A program made the translations under genes and the position numbers. Shown here piece after piece: positions 17,882-26,512 of a stretch of DNA of 37,952 nucleotides. How positions within the stretch are numbered: the stretch's first letter is position 1; the number at the start of each line of letters is the position of its first letter. Below the pieces are notes generated by a model. It was not told the origin of the DNA. It did no database searches and worked only from the letters and a program-made list of their open reading frames with translations. The stretch is from Victivallaceae bacterium (GTDB lineage: Bacteria; Verrucomicrobiota; Lentisphaeria; Victivallales; Victivallaceae). Where the stretch lies: NCBI GenBank assembly GCA_018400135.1, contig JAGYNC010000003.1:1-37952 (forward strand). The letters are read 5' to 3'.

Positions 17882-19243
17882 TCACTTACCGACGGTAAGA
17901 GGACGTGAATCATCACCCGCCAGATAGGTAGTATTGGTGGGAAAGGCAAACTCAATACCTTCGGCATTAAACCGCTGCAAAATTTCCCGGTTGACATCAT
18001 GCAACCAATGTCTGAAAACAAACCAGTCTGTAGTCTGAAACCACAATATCACGCTGATGTTCAGCGACCAGTCGTTGAAAGCGTCAAAGCAGATATGCGG
18101 GGGGCGTTCTTCCATATCAAAGCCCTCGTGTCCATCTAAAATTTCATGAAGAACAGCCACTGCCCGATCAACTTTTTCCGAAGGGGTATCGTAAACAATA
18201 GTCAACGCAAATACCTGTTTGATAAACGGGCGACGGGAAATATTTTCCACAACACTGTCAGCAATTTTGCTGTTGGGAACGGTAAAAAGATGTCCACTCA
18301 AACAGCGAAGGCGGGTGCTGCGGAAACCGACACTCTCAACGATTCCATCGGTATCGCCGATTTTGATCCAATCCCCCACGGCAAAAGGTTTATCCATGAC
18401 AATCATAAGTGAACCAAAAATGTTGGCTACTGAGTCTCGGGCGGCAAAAGCCACAGCCAAACCAGCCACCCCTGCCCCCGCCAGCAGTGCGGTAATATTG
18501 ACACCAAGAATACTTTGTCCAATAAATAATACCGCGACAATAACCAGTGTAATCTTTAACGCTTTGCGTAGCAAGTCGGCCAGTAAGTTATTCATCTGAG
18601 CAGTGCTGCGAGTAGAAAATTTCTGCAGAAAATAGTCCAACACCGCAATCAATCGATAGACAGCCCAGAAAACAGACGCCACCATCAATGCGACAAAAAT
18701 ACGAACAACCACATCAAACACCTCATGAGGGAATCCGCGAATCAACATCAACGAGCTGAGCATAATACCAAGGGCAAAGACAAACAGCAGCATCGGTTTC
18801 ACCAGGCATTCACACGCCATCTGGCCGAGTTCTTTGCTAATTTTTGAGGCCAGCTTTTTGGCGAGAAAAGTTTTGAACAGCCAACTGACAATCGCAGCGA
18901 CCATAAGCGTCAGAATCAACCCGCTGAAAAGCACCAGAATATTGAGCTTCTCCTGTTTAAACCAGGCAAACATCGACTCAATACTACTATTCAACGCCGC
19001 TCGAATCGAAGAATAATCACCCAATTGCCTGAGATCAACCGCCAGTCCTTCATTGGACTCGGTCTCAGCTACGGGCTGGGTTGCGGACTCATCCATTTGA
19101 ACTTTGTCGGCCGGCAATTTGATAGTGATGTATTTTATCTCTTTGGCGGTTTCGGCAGACAAAACACCATGATTGCCGGAAATCATACCGACAAAAACGG
19201 CAAATATGGTAAGTGTTATCTTCAGGCAATAGTTAATTGTCAT
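17882..19243 (-). CDS. Small-conductance mechanosensitive channel (MscS family)
   Basis: ALLAGAGVAGLAVAFAARDSVANIFGSLMIVMDKPFAVGDWIKIGDTDGIVESVGFRSTRLR, VPNSKIAD. Confidence 0.93.
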   Translation of the reverse strand: MTINYCLKITLTIFAVFVGMISGNHGVLSAETAKEIKYITIKLPADKVQMDESATQPVAETESNEGLAVDLRQLGDYSSIRAALNSSIESMFAWFKQEKLNILVLFSGLILTLMVAAIVSWLFKTFLAKKLASKISKELGQMACECLVKPMLLFVFALGIMLSSLMLIRGFPHEVFDVVVRIFVALMVASVFWAVYRLIAVLDYFLQKFSTRSTAQMNNLLADLLRKALKITLVIVAVLFIGQSILGVNITALLAGAGVAGLAVAFAARDSVANIFGSLMIVMDKPFAVGDWIKIGDTDGIVESVGFRSTRLRCLSGHLFTVPNSKIADSVVENISRRPFIKQVFALTIVYDTPSEKVDRAVAVLHEILDGHEGFDMEERPPHICFDAFNDWSLNISVILWFQTTDWFVFRHWLHDVNREILQRFNAEGIEFAFPTNTTYLAGDDSRPLTVGK

Positions 19244-19367
19244 TTTTTTCCCGGTTTAAAGTTAATCTTTCAGAAATGTTTTAACAAGACCAACGCCCCC
19301 ATTATTTTCAGTATTTCGGCTGGAATGATTTTGCTTTTTGAGCGATTAATCCATAGCCGGATGGCTT

Positions 19368-19457
19368 GTAAATTTGGTTCGGGGTCAATACTACACAGCC
19401 TCGTCGTTCCTCCTCGGGTGTCGCAGCCTCGACCCCACCCAAAGAGTGAGCGATTAC
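19368..19457. repeat. Dispersed palindromic repeat A, copy 4 (long core, truncated left arm)
   Basis: Core 19381-19436 differs from copy 3 by one base (tcgCag vs tcgTag); right arm CCCAAAGAGTGAGCGATTAC; left arm reduced to GTAAATTTGGTTC. Confidence 0.9.
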
Positions 19458-19577
19458 AAAAGATACCAGTCAAAATCAGGAATCTGACGCGGAGACTTTT
19501 GAAATTGCCTCTTGACAATGTATTTTCAGTTAAACCATACCACAAACTCAACTTCATTTCAAGAATAGGATATAAAA

Positions 19578-20345
19578 ATGGATATTTTTGACGAAATAAT
19601 TGCATGTCTTAATCAGGAAGCGGTAAAAAAGCAAAAAACGCCAGTGGCTGAACATATTCTCAAAGAGTTTTTTACGGCAACGCCCCCCAAGCCGCAGGAG
19701 CCAGTGTCGACGCAATCACTTAATGCGTCAATTCCCACCGCCTTGTCCGCCAACATCGCATCAACACCCATTCCCGGGTTGGAAAAAATCGCAAATCTGG
19801 CGGAATTGGAACAACTGGCACGGCACTGCCGGATTTGTCGGCTTCACGAACGTCGCCGAAACGTGGTTTTCGGGGAAGGCAACGCCCATGCTGATCTAAT
19901 GTTTATCGGTGAAGGCCCCGGTGCTGACGAAGATATTCAGGGCCGCCCATTTGTCGGCAAAGCGGGTCAACTGCTGACCAAAATGATAGATGCCATGCAA
20001 TTCACCCGCGAACAAGTCTACATTGCCAACATTGTCAAATGCCACCCGCCGCTCAACCGCAATCCAGAACCCGACGAAGCAGCGTGTTGCCTGCCTTATC
20101 TGGAACGGCAAATCGCGCTGATTGCGCCAAAAGTAATCGTTACCCTGGGTGCCGTGCCGCTGAAGTATCTTTTCGGTAAAACCAGCATCACCCGGGAACG
20201 CGGCCGCTGGCTGGAGTATAATCACGTTAAAGTCATGCCCACATTTCATCCGGCGTTCCTGTTACGCAAGCCGACAGAAAAAAGAGCAGTATGGGGAGAT
20301 TTGCAGCAGGTAATGAAAGTTCTCTGCAAGCAGCATTGTGAATAA
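19578..20345 (+). CDS. Uracil-DNA glycosylase, family 4 (Fe-S)
   Basis: CRICRLHERRRNVVFGEGNAHADLMFIGEGPGADEDIQGRPFVGKAGQLL, YIANIVKCHPPLNRNPEPDE, CLPYLERQI, MPTFHPAFLLR. Confidence 0.93.
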   Translation: MDIFDEIIACLNQEAVKKQKTPVAEHILKEFFTATPPKPQEPVSTQSLNASIPTALSANIASTPIPGLEKIANLAELEQLARHCRICRLHERRRNVVFGEGNAHADLMFIGEGPGADEDIQGRPFVGKAGQLLTKMIDAMQFTREQVYIANIVKCHPPLNRNPEPDEAACCLPYLERQIALIAPKVIVTLGAVPLKYLFGKTSITRERGRWLEYNHVKVMPTFHPAFLLRKPTEKRAVWGDLQQVMKVLCKQHCE

Positions 20346-20369
20346 AACGTTGCGCGGTGACGCAAAGTT

Positions 20370-21725
20370 TCACGATTGAAGCTGACGTTCTATCAAAGAC
20401 ACAGAACGACGCAAATTCTCATTCTTCAGACAGATTTCCGGAATCTTCCGAACCGCATTCATCACGGTCGCATGATTTTTCCCGAAAGCTCCGCCAATCT
20501 CTGGAAATGACATCGGGGTTAATTTTCGGCTAAGATACATTGCTATCATCCGTGGTTCGGCAATATTACGCGGCCGTTTGGCGCCAAGAATATCGTTTAC
20601 CCTTATTTCAAAATGGTTGGCCACCGCGCGTTGAATTGATTCGATAGAAATAGTTTTTGACACATTCTCTTCTTCTAATAGTTTATGAAGAAGCTTTTCT
20701 GCATGTTCAACCGTAATCGCTGACTCTGACATTGCCGATACAAAAGCCACCAAACGCAATAATGCCCCTTTCAGCCGCCGAACACTCGACGAAAGATTGG
20801 TCGCGATAAAAAAGAGTACATCTTCGTCAATTTTAACCAAATGCTCTTCCTGCATCATTTTCAAAATAGCCAACCGCGTTTCAAAACCGGGAGGATTGAT
20901 TTCGGTGGTTACTCCAGACTCAAAACGTGAAACCAGCCGCGACTCAAGTCCCTCGATCTCGCTCGGCTGTTTATCGGAAGTGAGAATAATTTGTTTGTTC
21001 TGATTGTAGAGCGAATTGAATGTGTTGAAAAATTCCTCCTGTAACTGAATTTTATTGGCCAGCATATGTACATCATCAACCAATAGAACATCAACGCTAC
21101 GCACCGAACCGCGAAACTCCGAATGATTCTTAAGCCGCAGCGAATCCACGTAATTATTGAGAAACTCTTCGCAGGTGATGTACTTGACTCGCGCGTCGGG
21201 GTCACGCGAGAGCACATGATGCGCCACCGCCTGCAATAAGTGAGTTTTACCGATACCTGTGCCACCATAAATGTAAAGCGGATTGTAGAATGCCGGATTT
21301 TCGGCGGCTGTACGCGCAGCTGCAAAAGCATAGCGATTTTCTTCGCCAACCACAAAATTATCAAATGTATGACGACTTAGACAGTTGCGCGGCTTCACTT
21401 TCTTTTTTGGTTTGACCTTGCTGGCTGTAACGGTTGGACGATGCATATTCTGCGCATCATCCTGTCGATATCCCGCTTCCAATTCGTAGTCATAATCAAC
21501 ATTATCAATACCCTTCAGTGCCGAATGTAATAAATCTCCAAAATTATTACGTAACCAATCTGCAAAAAAATCATCCGATACCCCCAGCGTCAATAGACTA
21601 TCGAAAAGTTTTACCGGAACAATATTCTCAAACCACTGTCCATAGGTCGCTTCATGTAATTGTCGCCGTAACCGTTCTGATGCCGAACGCCAGACTTCCG
21701 TCGCTTCCAAATCCCCCTTAAGCAT
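20370..21725 (-). CDS. dnaA: Chromosomal replication initiator DnaA
   Basis: HTFDNFVVGEENRYAFAAA, YIYGGTGIGKTHLLQAVAHH, VLLVDDVHML, C-terminal AMYLSRKLTPMSFPEIGGAFGKNHATVMNAVRKI. Confidence 0.97.
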   Translation of the reverse strand: MLKGDLEATEVWRSASERLRRQLHEATYGQWFENIVPVKLFDSLLTLGVSDDFFADWLRNNFGDLLHSALKGIDNVDYDYELEAGYRQDDAQNMHRPTVTASKVKPKKKVKPRNCLSRHTFDNFVVGEENRYAFAAARTAAENPAFYNPLYIYGGTGIGKTHLLQAVAHHVLSRDPDARVKYITCEEFLNNYVDSLRLKNHSEFRGSVRSVDVLLVDDVHMLANKIQLQEEFFNTFNSLYNQNKQIILTSDKQPSEIEGLESRLVSRFESGVTTEINPPGFETRLAILKMMQEEHLVKIDEDVLFFIATNLSSSVRRLKGALLRLVAFVSAMSESAITVEHAEKLLHKLLEEENVSKTISIESIQRAVANHFEIRVNDILGAKRPRNIAEPRMIAMYLSRKLTPMSFPEIGGAFGKNHATVMNAVRKIPEICLKNENLRRSVSLIERQLQS

Positions 21726-22403
21726 TTTCCATTCCTTAAATTACTGCGAATGATTACTAAATAAGCTGAAAGTTATTAACAGTCACCAACACTGATTTCT
21801 ATCCCATAGAATTACTCAACTGTCGTGAAACTAAGAGCTTTCAAAAGAACGTCAAAGACTGAATCTGAGTTCCTCCTAAAAAATTAGGGCCAGACCTTTC
21901 CCGACAGGATTTTGAGTTCAAACCTAACTTGACGACACGTTGCCAACCATTGATTACCCGGCATTTGCAATAAACTTCTTACGTAACTGTAGCGAAAGAT
22001 GTTGAGAACAACACAGTTACGGAAAAATTCAGTGATCATTAATAAGTTATCAACAGGTTATTAACAACCACCCTGCACTTAGCCGCACGGGCAACGATAG
22101 TAAATCTATAAAGAAAAAATCAATAATCAAACTGATTTTATAAACTTTTCTGCTTTTTTTTTGATGATTAACAACTTACTGGTTATTACCGTTAGGTTTA
22201 CAAAAAATAAAAAACTTCAAAAATTAATATCTGGCTCAAATTACCACTTTGCACGCTTGCAAATCAATTTTTTCAATGTATAGAGTGTTAATCATAAAAA
22301 CTATTTTATTCCTGAATCTGTGATAAATTGGATGCGGCTGCTTGTAATAAGTTGAATTATAATAAGTTAACATGATTTTACGGATCCAGATTATTACAAA
22401 GGT
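21726..22403. other. AT-rich intergenic region upstream of dnaA with DnaA-box-like sites; candidate oriC
   Basis: TTATTAACA (21773-21781; 22059-22067), TTATCAACA (22048-22056), TGATTAACA (22165-22173; minus strand 22286-22294), inverted repeat CGTAACTGT/ACAGTTACG (21983-21991/22014-22022), then long A/T tracts. Confidence 0.45.
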
Positions 22404-23111
22404 ATGCGTGTAAATATGATGAAAAATGTTATAATTGCCGCCACTGTTGCGCTAATTACTGGTAACACCTTGGCCTCTTCTGAAAATACCGTTATTGCGG
22501 CTCCCGTCAACCCTCGTCTTGATGCTTACGTCTGGCTCGCCAAAAACAACTTTATTCTGAAGAATGGTGCAGAAGACAAAAGTAAATTCAATTTTTCCTT
22601 CTCTTCTCATGGTTTAGTTATCAAGGCATTAAGACCGGCGCTGGGATTATTGGTAAAAGAGGATATGCGCGTAAAAAATTTCAAAAAAATGGTTATCAAA
22701 TGGGGAGTAAAACACTACCCGGCCGGTGCCAACTGGGATAACAAAGTGCACAATGAACCACTTATGGTCTACGTGTTTTTCGGCGATAAACGATATTCCA
22801 GCGACAGTTGGTTTATTCCCGACAGTCCCGCTTTTATCGGATTTTATCTTGGGGAGCACGATCAGATTGGGAAAATGCGCATTGGTCGGCATTTCACTAC
22901 CGGCGGCCGCTACGTTTGTGTTGCCAATCCTCCCGTCAACGAAGAAATCACCTCCGAAATAAATTTGATCGAAGCTTTCAAAAAAGCTTTTGGCGACACC
23001 TTACCGCTACCGGCGTTTATTTCCGGGATAAGTATTGAGAGCGATACTTCTGATCTGGCGCGTAATGTCACTTCAGCGGCATTCATCAAACATCTTAAAA
23101 TCTCCCAATAA
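22404..23111 (+). CDS. Hypothetical secreted protein (possibly DUF3047-like)
   Basis: Signal-peptide-like N-terminus (MKNVIIAATVALITGNTLASS) and a globular domain with IKWGVKHYPAGANWDNK...VYVFFGDK; family assignment tentative. Confidence 0.6.
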   Translation: MRVNMMKNVIIAATVALITGNTLASSENTVIAAPVNPRLDAYVWLAKNNFILKNGAEDKSKFNFSFSSHGLVIKALRPALGLLVKEDMRVKNFKKMVIKWGVKHYPAGANWDNKVHNEPLMVYVFFGDKRYSSDSWFIPDSPAFIGFYLGEHDQIGKMRIGRHFTTGGRYVCVANPPVNEEITSEINLIEAFKKAFGDTLPLPAFISGISIESDTSDLARNVTSAAFIKHLKISQ

Positions 23112-23130
23112 ATTTTTGCGCTTTCATTCA

Positions 23131-24045
23131 TCAAATCTCCCCTGAAAACAGCATTGCCAAAACAAGATCGCCGACAATTTTCATGCTTTCGGCGGAAATA
23201 TTCTGACGATTATCTTCAGAGGTGTGCCAGTAAGTATTGTCGGGACCAAATTCAAAATCAATGAAATTTATAACCGGAATCCCCAATTTTTGAAAGGGGA
23301 CATGGTCATCAATAATGATGCTGGTGCCACGGGTAAATTTCTCTTCAGTTCCCTGTTGCGAAGCCATTTTCAGCATCAAAGCAACAAGTTTATCGCTGGA
23401 ATCAACCGGCACGGCAATATTTAAATCTTTATCGGCCACCATATCCAAAATTACGACTGCACGGCATTTTTTTATTTCATCGGGAGTCATTTGTTGTGTA
23501 TAGTATCTACTGCCGAAAAGACCGTCATGCTGGTTGTAATTATAAAAACACTCCTCACCGTCAAAGAAAAGGAACTTCAACGTATGCTTGGGAGTTATGT
23601 TTGAGGCATTGATCGCCCGAATCATTTCCAGAAGTAGCGCGACACCAGACGCACCGTCATTGGCTCCCTCGAAAAAGATGTTATCCGGCAACATCTTGCT
23701 ATCGAAATGTGCGCCAATAATAATAAAATCCCTGGACGCGCCCGGGATAGTTGCTTCGATATTCCTGAAAGCAATTTTGCCGATTGGTGTGTTGGTAGAA
23801 AATTGCTGCTCAGCAACTATGGCTCCTAAATTCATTGCCTGCTTGGCAATATATTGCGCCTGAAGACGATTTGCCGGAGTACCGGAATACCTCTGCCCAA
23901 AAGCAACCAGAGCGTTAACGTGTTTCCAACAGCCCTCAGCGCGCACCACCGGCGGCAGAATTATCTTTGGGGGAGAGCATCCTGCGGCAAGGCTGAGCAA
24001 TAAACATAAAACTAAAATTCCATCAGCCCGCATACTCTGCTCCAC
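23131..24045 (-). CDS. Lipoprotein of the M28 peptidase / glutaminyl cyclase-like family
   Basis: Lipobox LSLAAGC; GAHFDSK, GANDGASGVALLLEM, LFFDGEECF, IDDHVPFQKLGIPVINFIDFEFGPDNTYWHTSEDN. Confidence 0.88.
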   Translation of the reverse strand: MEQSMRADGILVLCLLLSLAAGCSPPKIILPPVVRAEGCWKHVNALVAFGQRYSGTPANRLQAQYIAKQAMNLGAIVAEQQFSTNTPIGKIAFRNIEATIPGASRDFIIIGAHFDSKMLPDNIFFEGANDGASGVALLLEMIRAINASNITPKHTLKFLFFDGEECFYNYNQHDGLFGSRYYTQQMTPDEIKKCRAVVILDMVADKDLNIAVPVDSSDKLVALMLKMASQQGTEEKFTRGTSIIIDDHVPFQKLGIPVINFIDFEFGPDNTYWHTSEDNRQNISAESMKIVGDLVLAMLFSGEI

Positions 24046-24113
24046 TCGGTGGTTTTCACTTCGTTATAAGCAAGCCAACTCAATAACGTTGCAAGCTCTT
24101 TGCTGTATATACA

Positions 24114-26498
24114 TCATCGCAAGCGATTGAATTCAGGCAAGCCGCGAATTTCCGTGTCCGGGAAAAAGTGTGATCCATCAGGTTTCACGAGGCGACATTG
24201 TAAGAAAATCAGCAAATTAGTTTTTTCACTTTGAGCATAACGGCTTTGAAAGAGTCTGCCAACCAAAGGCAAATCTCCCAAAATGGGAATCTTATCATGA
24301 ACCTCAGAATTAACATCTTTAATAATACCACCAAGAACAATAGTTTCACCGTCGTAAATTGTTACTTTGGTATCTATTGTACGCTGGGCAATTACTTCTC
24401 TTTTTATAACCTCGGTGCGATTAATGGGCTCCGAAAGAGTATAGGTATATTCTGTCCAGTCCACAAGACCCTGTACCACCGGATTCATTTGCAGGCTGAT
24501 AGTTCGTCTCGCTAAATCGACCTCCGGTGTCACTGAAAGCATTATCCCTAATTCCTTAGCATCACCAAATTCCGGCACTGGTGACATATAGGTATATAAC
24601 GAAGTATCAGCAAGATTTGAACTCTGAGAAGTTGTCATTTCTGAATCACTATAATCCTCCGGGAAGTAGATTTCCGAAACCATTCGAATAGTTGCCTGCT
24701 GGCCATTTATCGTAGTAATACGTGGAGATGAAAGCAAATTCTGAGTATCTGCCTGGTTGAGCGCCTTCACCGCAAACTGTAAATCAAACCCACTCACACT
24801 TCGGTGAAAAACAAACAAATCGTCATTTCCTGCGGAGCGCATAGTAGAATCGTTGCGATCGAACTGTAATTGTCCATTGCCGGTATTACTACTACTGACT
24901 AAATATTGAAATCCCAGTTCGTCCAGGTCAGTTTGACTTATTTCGATAAATTTAGTCTGAATCTGCACCATCGGGTCTTTAGCTGTGAGGTCGTTTTGAA
25001 TGATTTGTTCAACGTTACTCAAATTGTCAAGCGTGTTGGTAACAATCAACCGGCTGATGCGAGGGTCATAGACAATTCTTGAACCTTGGGGAAAAGCTAT
25101 CCCGCGATCCTCAAAATGTTTCTTAAGCATGGCAGGGTCTTCCCCGCCCCCGATATCAGCCAATGCTGCATGTTCCAATGGAAATACTTTTGTCTCCAAA
25201 TCATCCAATGGAATGTCCTCAGATGCAATTACTACAGCATATTTTTCTACCCGATATTTTAGTTTTGCCGCCTTACACAAGAAATAAATTGCCTCTCCCA
25301 GTGATTTATTTTCCAGCGTAATATTGACTACCGGAACACCTTCCGAACTGAAATCTGGCTGAGTTGCCTGAGCCGTCTGGGCAGGCCGGGCGGCTTGTTC
25401 AGCCTGACCGGGTTGATCAAACCCGCCATCAAAATTGCCCTGAGTCTGTTGTTGCTGTTTAACCGTAGCATCGGCCGCTGTTGGCGTTAATCTAAGAAAA
25501 ATATTAACTCCGTCTCCTTCGGGATCAAGTTGTTTGCTTTGGTCGATCAGATATTTTATTGCTGTGGGAACAGTAATATCTTCAAAATCGATTCTGGGAA
25601 TGATGATACTTTTTAGTTTTTCCTGAATCTCAGTGGGACGCACCACTTGATCTTCAGGCGAGAGAATCCCCTCGCCTGCTCCAGTAACGGTTTCAGGAAC
25701 TATCGGTGTAGCCCATTTCCAGGCGGTTTCTGACATTCGCTCTTTGAGGGCATTGTCGGCACGTTCAACGCCACCCTCATAAATCTTGATATTCACCGCG
25801 CGCAGTGCCTGAATTGCCTCAAGGTTATAGGGGTTTATCAGAAGAATTTTCTCAAATTTACTTTTTGCACTACTGTACTGGCCAGCTTCATAAAGTAATT
25901 TACCCTGTTTGAGCATTACCTGAATATCAAAATTATCATTTTCCTTATTGGGCACCAAGCTGCTTTCAGTGACTTCCGTTTTTCTAATGGCGGCCTGACG
26001 CAGCCTTTTATATCTCGCAATGCGGGCCTCCATTTCACGACGCGCTGGAGGGTAAATTTCCATAGCCTGCTTACAATAACTGATGGCTTCATCGAGTTTT
26101 CCAGCCTGAGTCCTGTTTTCTGCTTTATCCGCCAAATCCTGGGCCCAATAGAAATAACATTTATAAATTTGCTCCTGGCATTTTTTTATCTGACGCTTGA
26201 AGGCTGTTCCTTCGTTACCGATATTTTTCAAAATGCTTATGGCATCAAGATAATACGAAATTGCTTTTTCGTAGTTACTTTTACTGAATTCCTGATTTGC
26301 CAGCCTGACACTTTCGGCAGCTTTTGCTTCTGCTTCCTGTTCGGACACAAGCTGGCGGCTTATGGCATCTTTAATACTATCAGTAACATTTTCAGGAGTA
26401 GCACTATCAGCGCCACGGCCAGTAAATGCCAATCCGGCTGCAAAAAACACTATCATTGAAAATCCGCTTAGGGAAAATATTTTCATTAACAACCTCAT
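24114..26498 (-). CDS. Secretin, second copy (Amuc_1098-like type IV pilus outer membrane protein)
   Basis: N-terminal TPR-like region, N-domain, and secretin C-terminus (LLSSPRITTINGQQATIRMV, VYDGETIVLGGIIKD-like, IPILGDLPLVGRLFQS, NLLIFLQCRLV). Confidence 0.9.
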   Translation of the reverse strand: MRLLMKIFSLSGFSMIVFFAAGLAFTGRGADSATPENVTDSIKDAISRQLVSEQEAEAKAAESVRLANQEFSKSNYEKAISYYLDAISILKNIGNEGTAFKRQIKKCQEQIYKCYFYWAQDLADKAENRTQAGKLDEAISYCKQAMEIYPPARREMEARIARYKRLRQAAIRKTEVTESSLVPNKENDNFDIQVMLKQGKLLYEAGQYSSAKSKFEKILLINPYNLEAIQALRAVNIKIYEGGVERADNALKERMSETAWKWATPIVPETVTGAGEGILSPEDQVVRPTEIQEKLKSIIIPRIDFEDITVPTAIKYLIDQSKQLDPEGDGVNIFLRLTPTAADATVKQQQQTQGNFDGGFDQPGQAEQAARPAQTAQATQPDFSSEGVPVVNITLENKSLGEAIYFLCKAAKLKYRVEKYAVVIASEDIPLDDLETKVFPLEHAALADIGGGEDPAMLKKHFEDRGIAFPQGSRIVYDPRISRLIVTNTLDNLSNVEQIIQNDLTAKDPMVQIQTKFIEISQTDLDELGFQYLVSSSNTGNGQLQFDRNDSTMRSAGNDDLFVFHRSVSGFDLQFAVKALNQADTQNLLSSPRITTINGQQATIRMVSEIYFPEDYSDSEMTTSQSSNLADTSLYTYMSPVPEFGDAKELGIMLSVTPEVDLARRTISLQMNPVVQGLVDWTEYTYTLSEPINRTEVIKREVIAQRTIDTKVTIYDGETIVLGGIIKDVNSEVHDKIPILGDLPLVGRLFQSRYAQSEKTNLLIFLQCRLVKPDGSHFFPDTEIRGLPEFNRLR

Positions 26499-26512
26499 AC
26501 TGCTTGCTTATA

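Noticed and set aside
1393-19457. CRISPR array interpretation of the repeated units
   Set aside because: Copies are kilobases apart in both orientations with no regular spacers and no cas genes.
19025-19605. ORFs on both strands through repeat A copy 4 (19025-19591 +, 19270-19605 -)
   Set aside because: They read through the palindromic repeat and overlap mscS or udg; shared peptides such as GSGSILHSL come from the repeat.
20346-20369. Small hairpin TTGCG...CGCAA between udg and dnaA as a terminator
   Set aside because: Only a 5-bp stem and no good U-tract.
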